The notes beneath the pieces are model-generated. The model did not search any database. It was not told the origin of the DNA and saw only the letters and a list, made by a program, of their open reading frames with translations. From Myxococcus llanfairpwllgwyngyllgogerychwyrndrobwllllantysiliogogogochensis (GTDB lineage Bacteria > Myxococcota > Myxococcia > Myxococcales > Myxococcaceae), in NCBI RefSeq assembly GCF_006636215.1, contig NZ_VIFM01000110.1, positions 1 through 34,217 of the forward strand: a DNA stretch of 34,217 nt. Reading direction: 5' to 3'. Numbering within the stretch: the first letter of the stretch is position 1; each line of letters begins with the position of its first letter. Positions 1 through 8,952 of the stretch are shown one piece after another. The position numbers were made by a program, and so were the translations under genes.

Positions 1-1349
1 GGGTGGGACAGGGGCTTGCCTACTCGACCCGGAGTCAGCGTCACCTGCTCAACGTCCCCGCCTCGCGGATGGGCGCCTTCGCGGACGAGCCCGAGCACTT
101 CCTGCGCTGGCTGCGCCAGGAAACACCCGACACGGAGGCCGGCGACTTCGTCCCCCGCTTGCGCTACGGCCAGTACCTGGAGGCCGTGCTGAAGGAGACC
201 GTCACGCGCGCTCCGCCGGGCGTCCAGTTGGAGACGCTGGCAGGCGAGGTGACGTCCACCCGGGAGCATGGCGGACTGGTGACGCTGTCGACGCGGAGTG
301 GCGGAGAGCTCGTCGCGCGGACGGTGGTGCTGGCGCTGGGCAACGCGAGCCCCGCGGACCTGCGCGTGGCGGACGGCGGACTGTATGCGAGCCCGCGTTA
401 TCACCGCTCGCCGTGGGCACCGGATGCGCTGGCGGGCATTGGCGAGCACGACGCGGTGCTGCTCATCGGCACGGGCCTCACCATGGTGGACGCCGTGCTG
501 TCGCTGGAGGAGATGGGGCACCAGGGCCCGCTGCACGCGCTGTCGCGGCATGGGCTCCTGCCGCACCGTCATCCGCGCGCGGCGGCCCCGGGGACGTATG
601 CGTCGCCCGGCATCCGCGACGTGCTGCGCGCGCTGCGCCGCGAGGGACTGCGCGCTCCGGAGCCCTCCCATCCCATCCCCGTGAGGGTGCGCGCGCTCTT
701 GCGCGTCCTCCGCCACGAGGTGCGGCTCGCGACACAGGCCGGGGCGAGCTGGCGAGCGGTGGTGGACGCGCTGCGGCCCGTGACGGTGCCCCTGTGGCAG
801 CGGCTGGATGACGGGGAGCGCAAGCGCTTCCTGCGGCACCTTCGCGCCTATTGGGACGTGCACCGCCACCGGATGGCGCCGGATGTCGGCGACGGGGTGG
901 AGCGGCTCAGGGCCCAGGGCCGGCTCGCGCTGTACGCGGCCCGGGTGCGCGGCTTCCAACTGGACGACTCCGGCACGGTGCGGGTGAGCGTGCGGCGCCG
1001 GGGCGAGCGGCGGGAGGAGCAGCTCCAGGTCCACCACGTGGTCAACTGCACGGGGCCGGAGGGCTCTGTCACCCGCCATGGTCACCCGCTGCTCAAGCAC
1101 CTGGCGGAGGCGGGCCGGGTGCGCCCGGATGCGCTCGGCCTGGGCCTGGACACCGACCGCCACGGGGCGCTGCTGGACGCGCGCGGACATGCCGGGGGCC
1201 GCCTCTTCACCCTGGGCCCCCTGCGGCGCGGAGAGCTGTGGGAGACCACGGCCGTGCCGGAGATTCGCACCCAGGCCCGCGCCCTGGCCGAACACCTCCT
1301 CAAACGCCTGGGCCACGGCTTCGTCGCCCCCCGCCGCAGCGCCGGCTGA
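1..1349 (+). CDS. FAD/NAD(P)-binding protein (COG4529-like), 5'-truncated
   Basis: The frame is open from the window edge, so the N-terminus is missing; the GTG at base 3 is probably an internal codon. The visible protein begins with GQGLAYST and then HLLNVPASRMGAF. In the family of FAD-NAD(P)-binding proteins with an NAD_binding_9-type domain, this segment follows the N-terminal dinucleotide-binding glycine motif, and that motif is what is lost here. A second Rossmann-like segment (VLLIGTGLTMVDAV, around residue 151) and a late VNCTGPEGS segment fit a two-dinucleotide flavoprotein. It is probably a cytosolic oxidoreductase of unknown substrate. The next gene starts 92 bp downstream with no obvious coupling. 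The family call is fairly safe; the reaction is unknown. Confidence 0.75.
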   Translation, partial: VGQGLAYSTRSQRHLLNVPASRMGAFADEPEHFLRWLRQETPDTEAGDFVPRLRYGQYLEAVLKETVTRAPPGVQLETLAGEVTSTREHGGLVTLSTRSGGELVARTVVLALGNASPADLRVADGGLYASPRYHRSPWAPDALAGIGEHDAVLLIGTGLTMVDAVLSLEEMGHQGPLHALSRHGLLPHRHPRAAAPGTYASPGIRDVLRALRREGLRAPEPSHPIPVRVRALLRVLRHEVRLATQAGASWRAVVDALRPVTVPLWQRLDDGERKRFLRHLRAYWDVHRHRMAPDVGDGVERLRAQGRLALYAARVRGFQLDDSGTVRVSVRRRGERREEQLQVHHVVNCTGPEGSVTRHGHPLLKHLAEAGRVRPDALGLGLDTDRHGALLDARGHAGGRLFTLGPLRRGELWETTAVPEIRTQARALAEHLLKRLGHGFVAPRRSAG

Positions 1350-1441
1350 GCCCGGACTGGCAGTGAATCCTATCCAAGGATGGGTGGAAATCCCTGGAGC
1401 CGGGGTTTCGTGCGAGGCTTCGGCCCGCGTTACTCCCCCTC

Positions 1442-2761
1442 ATGACTTCTCATCGCTCTCTCGTCACAGTCGCTGGAGGCGTGTTCGCCGTCCTCCTCGC
1501 CTGCGCGGGGGGCCTGGCGTACGTGAAGTTGCGCACGGGGCCGCTGGAAGCGCGGCTGGTGCGCGAGGTGAACGAGCTGACGCAAGCGCGGTATGCGCGG
1601 CCCTCGCACGCGCATCCGCCGAGGCCGGGCACCTTCGCCCGCCACCTGGAGCCGCTGCTGGATGACGTGTTGCACCTGTACCAGGAGCGACAGAAGTCGG
1701 GCACGGGTCCGGACTCCACGCTGGGGCAGTCCTGCCGGGACGTGGCGGACGGGAAGCTGCCGACGTCGGCGCTGTCCTCGGCGTGCGCCGAGACGCTGGA
1801 GCGGGCGCGGCCCCTGTTGGAGCAGGTGCTGGCGGCGACCCACGCGGAGGTCGGCGGGCTGCCGCGGAGCCTGGGGGTGCTCGCGCCCTTCACCCAGGCG
1901 CGCGCGAACGGCCGGTTCGCGTTGATGTACGTGGTGAACCTGGCCGCGCTGGACACGCGGCTGAAGCTCGCCGAGGGGCGGCCCCTGGCGGCGCTGGACA
2001 CGTGCCTGGACGCGCTGGCGCTGAGCCGGGAGCTGGAGCTGGGCGGGGGAATGGAGGGGCAGCTGCTCTCCGCCACGGGCCACGGCGTGCTCTACCGGCC
2101 GTGCGCGGACGCGCTGGACGCGGCGCCGACGGAGCGCAAGCGGCTGGCGATTTCGCAGCTGGTGAAGCTGGCCGAGGGCTTCGCGCCCTTCTCCATGACG
2201 CTGCGGCACGAGTCGGCCCTGGTGCAGCTGGTCCACTTCCGGGGGCTGCTGTCCGACGAGGCCCTGGCCGCGCTGCCTTCGGGCAGTCAGGACTGCGTGC
2301 CGCCGGAGCTGCGGGACGCGGAGGCCTCCGACGACGGCCCCCTGGCGGCGCGACGCGCGTGGTGGACGCTGGTGGAGGGCTTCGACGCGCTGACGACCGC
2401 GGCGGACCTGCCCACTCCGGCGCGCCGGCGGGCCTTCGCCCTCATGGAAGCCAGCGAGGAGGAAGAGCAGTTGGGCTCCATCCATGGGCCCCACGTCGCC
2501 ACCTACGGCGAGTACGCCGAGCGACTGGACCTGCGCAAGCTCCAGCACGACGCGCTCATCACCCTGGCGGAGGTCGACCTGGCGCGCGCCGAGCGGGGCC
2601 ACTGGCCGGAGTCGCCGCCCCGGCACAAGGACTCCTCCTTCGTGCTCGAGACGCTGGGCCCCACGGAGGCCCGGCTCCAGCCGTGCTCGCGCGCCCATGC
2701 GGCCCACGGCCTGCGAGTGACCGCGGACCCGCCGCCCACCACGCGCCAGCCCAAGCCCTGA
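1442..2761 (+). CDS. Unrecognised membrane-anchored or exported protein
   Basis: A 439-residue protein with an N-terminal hydrophobic stretch at about residues 8-27 that could be an uncleaved anchor or a signal sequence. The rest is Ala/Leu/Arg-rich and mostly helical in appearance. I recognise no catalytic motif. The C-terminal third (from about residue 355) has a helical segment with a HWPESPP motif, which loosely recalls large hypothetical proteins of myxobacteria and planctomycetes; this is only a resemblance. The ATG at 1442 is the first start and places the hydrophobic segment correctly, but no Shine-Dalgarno is visible. Coding is supported by strong G/C third positions along the whole frame. 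A complementary-strand frame of similar length is a GC-rich shadow. Confidence 0.65.
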   Translation: MTSHRSLVTVAGGVFAVLLACAGGLAYVKLRTGPLEARLVREVNELTQARYARPSHAHPPRPGTFARHLEPLLDDVLHLYQERQKSGTGPDSTLGQSCRDVADGKLPTSALSSACAETLERARPLLEQVLAATHAEVGGLPRSLGVLAPFTQARANGRFALMYVVNLAALDTRLKLAEGRPLAALDTCLDALALSRELELGGGMEGQLLSATGHGVLYRPCADALDAAPTERKRLAISQLVKLAEGFAPFSMTLRHESALVQLVHFRGLLSDEALAALPSGSQDCVPPELRDAEASDDGPLAARRAWWTLVEGFDALTTAADLPTPARRRAFALMEASEEEEQLGSIHGPHVATYGEYAERLDLRKLQHDALITLAEVDLARAERGHWPESPPRHKDSSFVLETLGPTEARLQPCSRAHAAHGLRVTADPPPTTRQPKP

Positions 2762-2946
2762 GCGACGCCAGGACGCCTCCTGGGCCCTCGGGCGGGCAGG
2801 CCGGTGTCGGCGGCCTGCTCGGGTGCTCTTCAGGGCCTACCTTCCCGATGGACGCGTCACCGCCCTGGAGGGGGTATGGACCTGCCGCACGCGAGGAGTC
2901 CCGGCTGGGATTCTCCGAAGCGCTCCGGGTGTGAAGCAGGGCCGCC

Positions 2947-4398
2947 ATGAGGGCGCGCCGCTTCGTCGCGGACTTCGACTCGTCGGCCGCCATGCTGCGC
3001 GCGCTCGCGGGCTTCCTGCACGGCCGCGACTTTCCCGCGCTGGGCACCCACCGCCACACGAGCCCGCTGTTCGAGGCGCTGCTCCCCGTCGTCAACCGCC
3101 TCCCGGTGCCGAGGCGCGAGGCCGCCTATGTCCGCAGCGGACTGGCCGAGGCCCTCACGCCGCGCGCGCTGACGCACTTCGATGCGGAGGCCCTGTCGCG
3201 CTGGGTGGTGGCCCGCTATCCGCGCCAACGCTATCCGGCCGCCGTGGTGGGCTCCTCCAACGGCGCCCTGGTCCACCTGTGCGCGGCGCTGGGCATTCCG
3301 TGGCTGCCCCAGACGCAACTGCTCGCCGTGCGTCACGACGGGCGCGTGCCCGTGGACGAGCCGCTCCAGCACCTGGACTTCGCGCGAGAGCCCGCGCGCC
3401 GGTTGCTGGAGTCCCATCCAGACCTCCAGTTGCACCACACGCACGACGCCAACCACGACCGGCTCCTCTTGCGAGGGCTGACGCACTTCCGGGTGAAGCG
3501 ACGACGCCTGGGCGTCGCCTACGTCCGCTTCCTGGAGGACGTGCTGGAGCCCGGCGCCACCCTCTTCGTGTCCGAGTGCGAGCTGCGCTGGCCGACGCTG
3601 CGACAGGGCGAGCGGCACGTCTTCCAGCACGGGGCGCTCGGCGGCGCGAGCCCTGACGAGTACTACCTGGGCGGCCCGCGCGTGGAGGCGTACCTGCGGC
3701 GCCAGGGCTCGCCGCGTCCGCGCTGGCCCACGCCGCCTCCGGACAGCGACAGCCCGGAAGCGGAGTGGGGTTACGAGCCCGCGCTGAGCGAGGACCTCCA
3801 GCGCCTGGCGCGCAAGCGACGCTGGCGACTGCGGCGCATCGTCTATCCGGAGCCGGAGGCGCTCAGCCCGCTGGTGGCGGACCTGTACCGGCACTGGTAC
3901 CGCGACAGGCACATGCCGCTGGGGCGGTTGCTGGTGGAGTCGTCGATTCTGATGGAGCCCTGGTGGGCGCTGCGCGGCGGCGCGGTGCCGTTCTGGATGG
4001 TGCTCAACACGCGGCCCTCGGCGCGCGCGCTGGAGCACTACCTGGACGCGTCCGAGCCGTGGGAAGCGCTGTACCTCATGCTCTGCTGCCGGGGCGTGGA
4101 GTCCATTGGCCTTGCGCCGCTGCAACGCTGGCGGGAGCTGCTCTCCCGGGGTTTGGACCGGGGTGAGTTCCTGGGCGTGGACGAGCAGGAGTATCCGCGC
4201 GACTTCGCCGCCGTCGTCCGCTACCACCCCGCGGTGAAGCGGGCGATGGCCGCGCGCTACCCGATGCCAGAGCGGCTGGACTTGAAGCGCCTGGACGCGT
4301 TCCTGCGCCAGCACGGGGACCGCTACCCGGTGCGCTGGGAGGAGGCCGACACGAGCCCGCGCCACCAGAGCGCGGGCGTGTCGTCCTGGATGCACTGA
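2947..4398 (+). CDS. Unrecognised 483-residue protein with a GxSxG-like motif
   Basis: A full-length soluble protein with no signal peptide or membrane span. Around residue 100 it has VVGSSNGALVHL, where GSSNG matches the GxSxG nucleophile-elbow pattern of alpha/beta hydrolases and serine acyl hydrolases. It follows a predicted strand and precedes a helix, as expected for that fold. I cannot place the Asp and His partners with confidence, so hydrolase activity is only a suggestion. A later Trp/Tyr/Arg-rich stretch (about 310-345) is distinctive but unknown to me. The start at 2947 has a weak AG-rich upstream region. The stop lies one base before the stop of the convergent decarboxylase gene, so there is no room for a terminator between them. 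Confidence 0.65.
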   Translation: MRARRFVADFDSSAAMLRALAGFLHGRDFPALGTHRHTSPLFEALLPVVNRLPVPRREAAYVRSGLAEALTPRALTHFDAEALSRWVVARYPRQRYPAAVVGSSNGALVHLCAALGIPWLPQTQLLAVRHDGRVPVDEPLQHLDFAREPARRLLESHPDLQLHHTHDANHDRLLLRGLTHFRVKRRRLGVAYVRFLEDVLEPGATLFVSECELRWPTLRQGERHVFQHGALGGASPDEYYLGGPRVEAYLRRQGSPRPRWPTPPPDSDSPEAEWGYEPALSEDLQRLARKRRWRLRRIVYPEPEALSPLVADLYRHWYRDRHMPLGRLLVESSILMEPWWALRGGAVPFWMVLNTRPSARALEHYLDASEPWEALYLMLCCRGVESIGLAPLQRWRELLSRGLDRGEFLGVDEQEYPRDFAAVVRYHPAVKRAMAARYPMPERLDLKRLDAFLRQHGDRYPVRWEEADTSPRHQSAGVSSWMH

Positions 4399-4399
4399 G

Positions 4400-5185
4400 C
4401 TACGCGGCCGACACCGCCACGGAGCCCAGGCCCTCCACGATGAGCCGCACCCGGTCTCCGGGCTGGAGCATGTGCGCGACCGTGGCGGCGCCCGCCAGGA
4501 CGATGCTGCCGGCGGGGAGCACCTGGCCGCGCAGCGCGAGCAGCTCGCACAACTGCACCACCGACAACACTGGGTCCCCGGAGATGGCGTCCGAGCGGGC
4601 CGACTGCGCCAGCGCGTCGTTCACCGACATCTTCATCTCCAGCCGCGTCAAATCCAGCGAGCGCGGCGGGTGCTCCTCTTCCCCGAGGACGAACAGCGAG
4701 GAGGACGAGTTGTCCGCCACCACGTCCGGCAGGGAGAAGTACTTGAAGTCGCGGTAGCGCGAGTCGAGGATTTCCATCGCGGCGAACACGGACTCGCACG
4801 CGTCCAGCGCCTCCTCGCGCGTCACCGTCCCGCGCAGCTCGCGCGCGGTGCGGAAGGCAATCTCCGGCTCGATTTTCGGGTGGATGCCCTGGCCCAGGGC
4901 GATGACCCCGTCCGCCGCCACGCGCATCCGGTCCGTGAGGACGCCGTACACGGGCGAGTCCAGGTTCATCTGCCGGCGCTTGGCCTCGGACGTCAGGCCC
5001 ATCTTCAGGCCGACGACGCGCTCACCGTCGGCGAGGCGCAGTTGGAGGCCCGCCTCCTGGACGGCGTAGGCCTCCGGCAGCGTGAGCTTCGGCAGCTCGT
5101 TGGTGAGGGGCGGTACCTCGCGCCGCTCTCGCCGCGCGGCGTCGAGGCGTCGGGCCAGCTCCGAGGGGTCCACGGTCTGCGTCAT
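4400..5185 (-). CDS. 4-oxalocrotonate decarboxylase / 2-oxopent-4-enoate hydratase family
   Basis: A 261-residue member of the FAH-related MhpD/DmpH/XylI/NbaG group. Diagnostic segments are GLKMGLTSEAKRRQM (residues 59-73), HPKIEPEIAF (102-111) and AAMEILDSRY (135-144). Glu106, Glu108 and Glu138 sit where the family's divalent-metal ligands are expected. Decarboxylases release CO2 from 4-oxalocrotonate to give 2-oxopent-4-enoate, and hydratases then add water; the two are close homologues and cannot be separated safely by eye. The nearby kynurenine operon makes 2-aminomuconate and then 4-oxalocrotonate, so I favour the decarboxylase (NbaG-like) role. It is not part of that operon, lying on the other strand 3.8 kb away. 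The ATG start at 5185 gives the usual family length. Confidence 0.85.
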   Translation of the reverse strand: MTQTVDPSELARRLDAARRERREVPPLTNELPKLTLPEAYAVQEAGLQLRLADGERVVGLKMGLTSEAKRRQMNLDSPVYGVLTDRMRVAADGVIALGQGIHPKIEPEIAFRTARELRGTVTREEALDACESVFAAMEILDSRYRDFKYFSLPDVVADNSSSSLFVLGEEEHPPRSLDLTRLEMKMSVNDALAQSARSDAISGDPVLSVVQLCELLALRGQVLPAGSIVLAGAATVAHMLQPGDRVRLIVEGLGSVAVSAA

Positions 5186-5297
5186 TGCATCCCTCTCCAG
5201 GTCGGTTCAGCGCGGACAGACGCGCCGGGCGGCGCAGCAGAGCACGGCCGGGGGTCCCAGGCGAGGCGGCTGATGCGCAGGTTGTCCCGCGTCGGGG

Positions 5298-5303
5298 TAT
5301 AAG
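5298..5303 (+). promoter_or_regulatory. Possible -10 element upstream of the outer-membrane protein gene
   Basis: TATAAG lies in the 233-bp divergent gap between the decarboxylase gene and the barrel-protein gene. No good -35 box sits at the usual 16-18 bp spacing; a TTGTCC is only 10 bp upstream. It would leave a leader of about 110 nt. A perfect CCCCGGCCGGGG palindrome at 5380-5391 lies in that leader. Weak evidence. Confidence 0.25.
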
Positions 5304-5418
5304 CCGCGCGCACCGGAAGCACGGGGCTTCCGGGGACTGGATTCACCGGGCCAACGTGCTGCATAACCCCGGTTCCAGCCCCCGGCCGGGGCGGGCCTCC
5401 GAAGCAAGGACTCCCATC

Positions 5419-6030
5419 ATGCGACTCTTCTGGCTCTTCGCGGCAGTGCTTCTTCCGACCTCGGCGGCGTTCGCGGACGAAACCCCAGGGCGGCACACCC
5501 ACGACGGCTTCTACCTGCGCGGTCAGCTCGGCATCGCCTACACCCACTCCGAGGCGCAGGAGATTGACCTGGCGCTCAAGGGCGCCGGCGCCACCATCAA
5601 CCTGGAGCTGGGCTACGCGCTCATCGAGAACTTCATCATCTACGGGAAGCTCTTCGGCACCTCCACGCCGAACCCGGACATCCAGTTTGGCGACACCACC
5701 ATCGAGGGTGACGACGACGGCGACGTGAGCAGCAACTACGCCGCGCTCGGCGTGGGCGCCACGTACTACTTCATGCCCGTCAACCTCTACATCTCCGGCG
5801 CGGTGGTGGCCAACCAGCTGAGCATCACCCAGGACGGCGAGCGCGAGGCGGAGACGGACTCCGGCGTCGGCCTGCACTTTGGCCTGGGCAAGGAGTGGTG
5901 GGTGAGCAACAACTGGGCGGTGGGCATCGGCGGCGAGGTGGCGCTGGGCCGCATCCGCAGCGACAACGACGATGGGGACGACTGGAACGTCACCCACTTC
6001 TCGCTGCTCTTCACCGCCACCTTCAACTGA
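5419..6030 (+). CDS. Small outer-membrane beta-barrel protein
   Basis: A 203-residue protein with a clear signal peptide: charged MR, hydrophobic LFWLFAAVLL, and a likely cleavage after AFA at about residue 19. The mature part alternates aromatic and polar residues in strand-like runs (FYLRGQLGIAY, YAALGVGATYYFM, WAVGIGGEVALGRI, FSLLFTATFN). These are separated by acidic loops, as in small 8-strand barrels of the OmpW/opacity kind. Function is unknown. The frame is open upstream, but the ATG at 5419 is chosen because it begins the signal peptide and is preceded by AAGGA-like bases at 5404-5410. A strong hairpin follows the stop and separates it from the convergent SDR gene. Confidence 0.75.
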   Translation: MRLFWLFAAVLLPTSAAFADETPGRHTHDGFYLRGQLGIAYTHSEAQEIDLALKGAGATINLELGYALIENFIIYGKLFGTSTPNPDIQFGDTTIEGDDDGDVSSNYAALGVGATYYFMPVNLYISGAVVANQLSITQDGEREAETDSGVGLHFGLGKEWWVSNNWAVGIGGEVALGRIRSDNDDGDDWNVTHFSLLFTATFN

Positions 6031-6043
6031 CCGTGGGACGGGT

Positions 6044-6081
6044 GGCCGTGACGCTTCCGTTTCTTCCGAAGTGTCACGGCC
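6044..6081. terminator. Bidirectional hairpin between convergent genes
   Basis: GGCCGTGACGCTTC (6044-6057) pairs with GAAGTGTCACGGCC (6068-6081) over 14 bp with a single G-U wobble and a 10-nt pyrimidine-rich loop. It lies between the stop codons of the barrel-protein gene (+) and the SDR gene (-). No long T-run follows on either strand, so it may work as a high-GC terminator or a 3'-end stabiliser for both transcripts. Confidence 0.7.
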
Positions 6082-6102
6082 CCTCCATCGGCGTGAGGGT
6101 GC

Positions 6103-6885
6103 TCAGGCCTGCTGGTTGAGCCCCGCGGCGATGGCGCGCGCGGCGGAGCGCGGGCTGAAGCGCACCATGAAGGCGGCCAGCCCGTTGAGCGCGCCGTGGA
6201 TGGCCAGCACCCGCCCGCGCAGCATCGCCTTGTAGGCGTGCTCCACCACGTCCTCGGGCTTCGCCACGCCGGAGCGCTGGAACAGGCGGCTCTTGTCATT
6301 GCCCGCCTTCTGCGCGAACTCCGTGTGTGTCGCGCCGGGGCAGGAGCACGTCACCGTCACGCCGGTGCCCTTCAGCTCGTACGCCAGCGCCTCCGACAGC
6401 GACACGACGAACGCCTTCGTCGCGTAGTACGTGGACATGTAGGGCCCGGCCTGGAAGGCGGCGGTGGAGGCCACGTTGAGGATGCGCCCGTGGCCGCGCT
6501 CACGCATGGGCCGGGCGAACAGGTGCGTGAGCTTCAGCAGCGCGGTGCAGTTCACCTGCACCATCTCCGCCTCGCGTTTCACGTCCTGGTCCAGGAAGGG
6601 GCCCGAGGAGCCGAAGCCCGCGTTGTTGACGAGGAACTCCACCTCCAGCCCGCGCTCGGCCACCTGCGCGAAGAGCTGCTCGGGCGCGTCGGGCTGGGAC
6701 AGGTCCGTGGGCAGCACGTGGGCCTTCACCCCGTGCTCCTTCTCCAGCGTCGCGGCGAGCGCTTCCAGCCGCGCCGCTCCGCGCGCGACGAGGATGACGT
6801 CGTGCCCGTCCCGGGCGAAGCGCCGCGCGAAATCCACTCCGAGGCCAGCCGAAGCTCCGGTGATGAGGGCCACCTTGCGTGACAT
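6103..6885 (-). CDS. Short-chain dehydrogenase/reductase (classical SDR)
   Basis: A 260-residue classical SDR of the DltE/YdfG-like group. The NAD(P)-binding motif TGASAGLG is at residues 9-16 and NNAG at about 87-90. The catalytic serine lies in VASTAAF, and the YYATK segment supplies the Tyr and Lys of YxxxK. A PGATHTEF segment follows. An early basic residue pattern (VARGAARL) suggests NADPH preference, but that is inference. The substrate is unknown. It lies 42 bp downstream of the histidine kinase on the same strand and may be co-transcribed with it. A bidirectional hairpin follows its stop. Confidence 0.88.
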   Translation of the reverse strand: MSRKVALITGASAGLGVDFARRFARDGHDVILVARGAARLEALAATLEKEHGVKAHVLPTDLSQPDAPEQLFAQVAERGLEVEFLVNNAGFGSSGPFLDQDVKREAEMVQVNCTALLKLTHLFARPMRERGHGRILNVASTAAFQAGPYMSTYYATKAFVVSLSEALAYELKGTGVTVTCSCPGATHTEFAQKAGNDKSRLFQRSGVAKPEDVVEHAYKAMLRGRVLAIHGALNGLAAFMVRFSPRSAARAIAAGLNQQA

Positions 6886-6927
6886 GTTGTTTCCTCCCAG
6901 CGCCTTTATAGCCGAGCGCGGGAGGAC

Positions 6928-8667
6928 TCACGCGGTGCTCTCGTGCCGGGGGAGGCTGACCTCGAAGCGGCTGCCCATGTCCGGCTCGCTGCGCACGCCG
7001 ATTTCGCCGCCGTGCGCCTCCACGATTTGCCGGGTGATGTAGAGCCCCAGGCCCAGTCCCCCGTAGTGGCGCTCGCTGACGGCGCGGCCGAAGCGCTCGA
7101 AGATGTGCGACTGGTACTCCCGCGCGATGCCGATGCCCGAGTCCTCCACGCGCAAGAGCACCCGGTCCGCCTCGCCCCGGAGCGCGATGTGCACGGGCTG
7201 GCCCGCGCCGTACTTCAGCGCGTTGGCGAGCAGGTTCGTGAGCACCTGCTCCAGGCGGACACGGTCCCAGTGCCCGCGCAGGTCGCCCTGGAGGGACAGC
7301 GACACGGGGCTTCCGGCCTGACTCGCGGGGACCGCCAGCCGGTCCTTCACCTCGCGCGCCACGGCCTCCAGATTCACGTCCTCGCGATGCAGCGTCAGCC
7401 GACCGCTGGACAGGCGCGACACGTCGAGCAGTCCGTGGACGAGCCCCGACAGCTTGTCCACCTGTCGCTGCACGACGTCGAGCTGCGAGACGACCAGCGG
7501 CGTGGGGAGGAAGGGCCGGTCCTTGCGCGTCTGCCGCCGCAGCCACTGCAGGCGCAGTTGGAGCGGGGTGAGGGGTGTCTTCAGCTCGTGACTGGCCACG
7601 GCGAGGAACTCGTCGCGCAGGCGCACGGAGCGGCGCGCCTCGCGGTACAGCCGGGCGTTGTCCACGAGGAGCGCGGCGCGGCGGGCCAGGTCCTGCGCCG
7701 TCTCCAAATCCGTCGGGTTGTAGTGACGCGAGGGGCGCACCGCGAGGAAGGTGAGCGCGCCCAGTGAGCGGCCTCGCGCGAGCAGCGGCACGGCGAGGAT
7801 TCCGTGGAAGCCCACCTCGCGCATCGTCTCGAAGTGGGCCTCGCTCACGGAGACGGCGCGCAGCCACGCGTCGTCGATGTTGTCCACGAGCAGGGACTCG
7901 GCCTGACGGGCCACGCGGGTGGTGGGGTGCGCGCTGCCTTCGGGCCCGGGAGGGAAGTCCCGCACGCGCCGGGCGAGCGCGTCCAGGTCGGGTTCGGCAT
8001 GCGCCACCGACGTGCGCTGCACGGTGCCCGACTCGTCCACGATGTCGACGAAGCACCAGTCCGCGAGGATGGGCACGCAGAGCCGGGCCAGCGTGTCGAG
8101 CGTGGCCTTCGGGTCTAGCGAGGATGAGGCCAGGAGGCGACTGGCGTCGGCGAGGAAGGCCGCGCGCTGCTCGGCGGCCTCCGCTTCCGAGCGTGCCTGC
8201 TGCTCCTCACGCAACAGGCGCGCGGACTCCAGCGCCAGTCCCGCCAGCCGGGCGAGTCGGTGCAGGGCCAGCTCGTCCTCGCGGCTGAAGTCGCCCACCT
8301 CCCGGTCGAAGAGGTAGAGCACGCCGGCGTCCGAGGGCAGCGAGGCGGAGATTCGGCCGCGGGGCTCCGCGCGCGCGCTGCGACGCTCCCTCGCCGTGCG
8401 ACCCGGCTCGTCGCCGGAGGGCACCGCGTAGCCACCCCAGACCTCGTAGGCCCGTGAGAGCGACGTGACGCTCGCCCCCCGCGTCTTCCCGACGGTGGGC
8501 GTCATCACCACGGTCGCCTGGTGGGCGCGCGTCAGACGGCGGGCGATCTCCACGAGCACGGCGAGCGCCTCTTCGACGGTCGCGGCCGACAGGAGCTGCC
8601 TCGAGTCCGCATCCTCCGCCGCGCGAGCCTCTTCCAGCGACATGGGCGCGACAGGTTCCATCGGCAT
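6928..8667 (-). CDS. Cytosolic GAF-GAF sensor histidine kinase
   Basis: A 579-residue orphan histidine kinase without transmembrane segments. There are two GAF-like sensor regions (about 22-152 and 183-340) joined by a short coiled coil (152-172). The HisKA domain has the H-box ASHELKTPL with phospho-acceptor His360. The HATPase domain has the N-box LTNLLANALKYG, the G1 box VEDSGIGIA, the F-box FERFG and the G2 box GGLGLGLYI, so it looks catalytically intact. No receiver domain or response regulator gene is adjacent, as is common in myxobacterial signalling. The start is well supported by AAGGGGAG at 8673-8680, 5 nt before the ATG. It is divergent from the kynurenine operon across a 285-bp gap; whether it controls that operon cannot be read from the sequence. 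Confidence 0.9.
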   Translation of the reverse strand: MPMEPVAPMSLEEARAAEDADSRQLLSAATVEEALAVLVEIARRLTRAHQATVVMTPTVGKTRGASVTSLSRAYEVWGGYAVPSGDEPGRTARERRSARAEPRGRISASLPSDAGVLYLFDREVGDFSREDELALHRLARLAGLALESARLLREEQQARSEAEAAEQRAAFLADASRLLASSSLDPKATLDTLARLCVPILADWCFVDIVDESGTVQRTSVAHAEPDLDALARRVRDFPPGPEGSAHPTTRVARQAESLLVDNIDDAWLRAVSVSEAHFETMREVGFHGILAVPLLARGRSLGALTFLAVRPSRHYNPTDLETAQDLARRAALLVDNARLYREARRSVRLRDEFLAVASHELKTPLTPLQLRLQWLRRQTRKDRPFLPTPLVVSQLDVVQRQVDKLSGLVHGLLDVSRLSSGRLTLHREDVNLEAVAREVKDRLAVPASQAGSPVSLSLQGDLRGHWDRVRLEQVLTNLLANALKYGAGQPVHIALRGEADRVLLRVEDSGIGIAREYQSHIFERFGRAVSERHYGGLGLGLYITRQIVEAHGGEIGVRSEPDMGSRFEVSLPRHESTA

Positions 8668-8952
8668 GTTCGACTCCCCTTGGGTTCAACCCCGTCCGGC
8701 CCCTCACCCCCTCCGGCCACCCGTGGGCCTTCACTGCTCCCCTGCCCTCCGGACAGCCTGGGCCGTCAGGCGTTTGACGCGAGCGGACGACATGGTGGGG
8801 TGCGCCTGCCGTGATGCTGGTGACGGCTCCGTCGGTTGCGTACATTGCGCGCCGTTCGACCGGGGTTCCCGCGGTCCCCCTCCCTCTCGGCAACCGAGGA
8901 GGCGGGCGCCCGTGAGCGACTCGTGGTGCGGGCACGCACGGAGGGTCCAGCC
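8668..8952. promoter_or_regulatory. Divergent intergenic region: histidine kinase (-) and kynurenine operon (+)
   Basis: This gap must carry the promoters for both directions. On the plus strand TACATT (8841-8846) is the best -10-like hexamer, and TTGACG (8774-8779) is a good -35-like hexamer but not at matching spacing. GACGG-CT-CCGTC (8822-8833) is a small inverted repeat just upstream of the -10 candidate. A clear Shine-Dalgarno, GGAGGG (8940-8945), precedes the dehydrogenase ATG. No convincing KynR/Lrp-type site could be identified by eye. Confidence 0.35.

Noticed and set aside
2857..4395. A 512-residue open frame on the minus strand opposite the 483-residue protein
   Set aside because: It mirrors the sense gene's G/C third positions and has Arg/Gln/His-rich shadow composition without motifs.
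5282..5303. TTGTCC with TATAAG as a full sigma70 promoter
   Set aside because: The spacing is only 10 bp, so the two hexamers cannot form one promoter; only the -10 is kept at low confidence.
5185..5418. An N-terminal extension of the outer-membrane protein from the ATG at 5185
   Set aside because: It would hide the signal peptide and overlaps the divergent gene's start region; the ATG at 5419 begins a proper signal sequence.
8836..8952. An upstream start for the aldehyde dehydrogenase
   Set aside because: The added residues do not resemble the family, and a good Shine-Dalgarno precedes the ATG at 8953.
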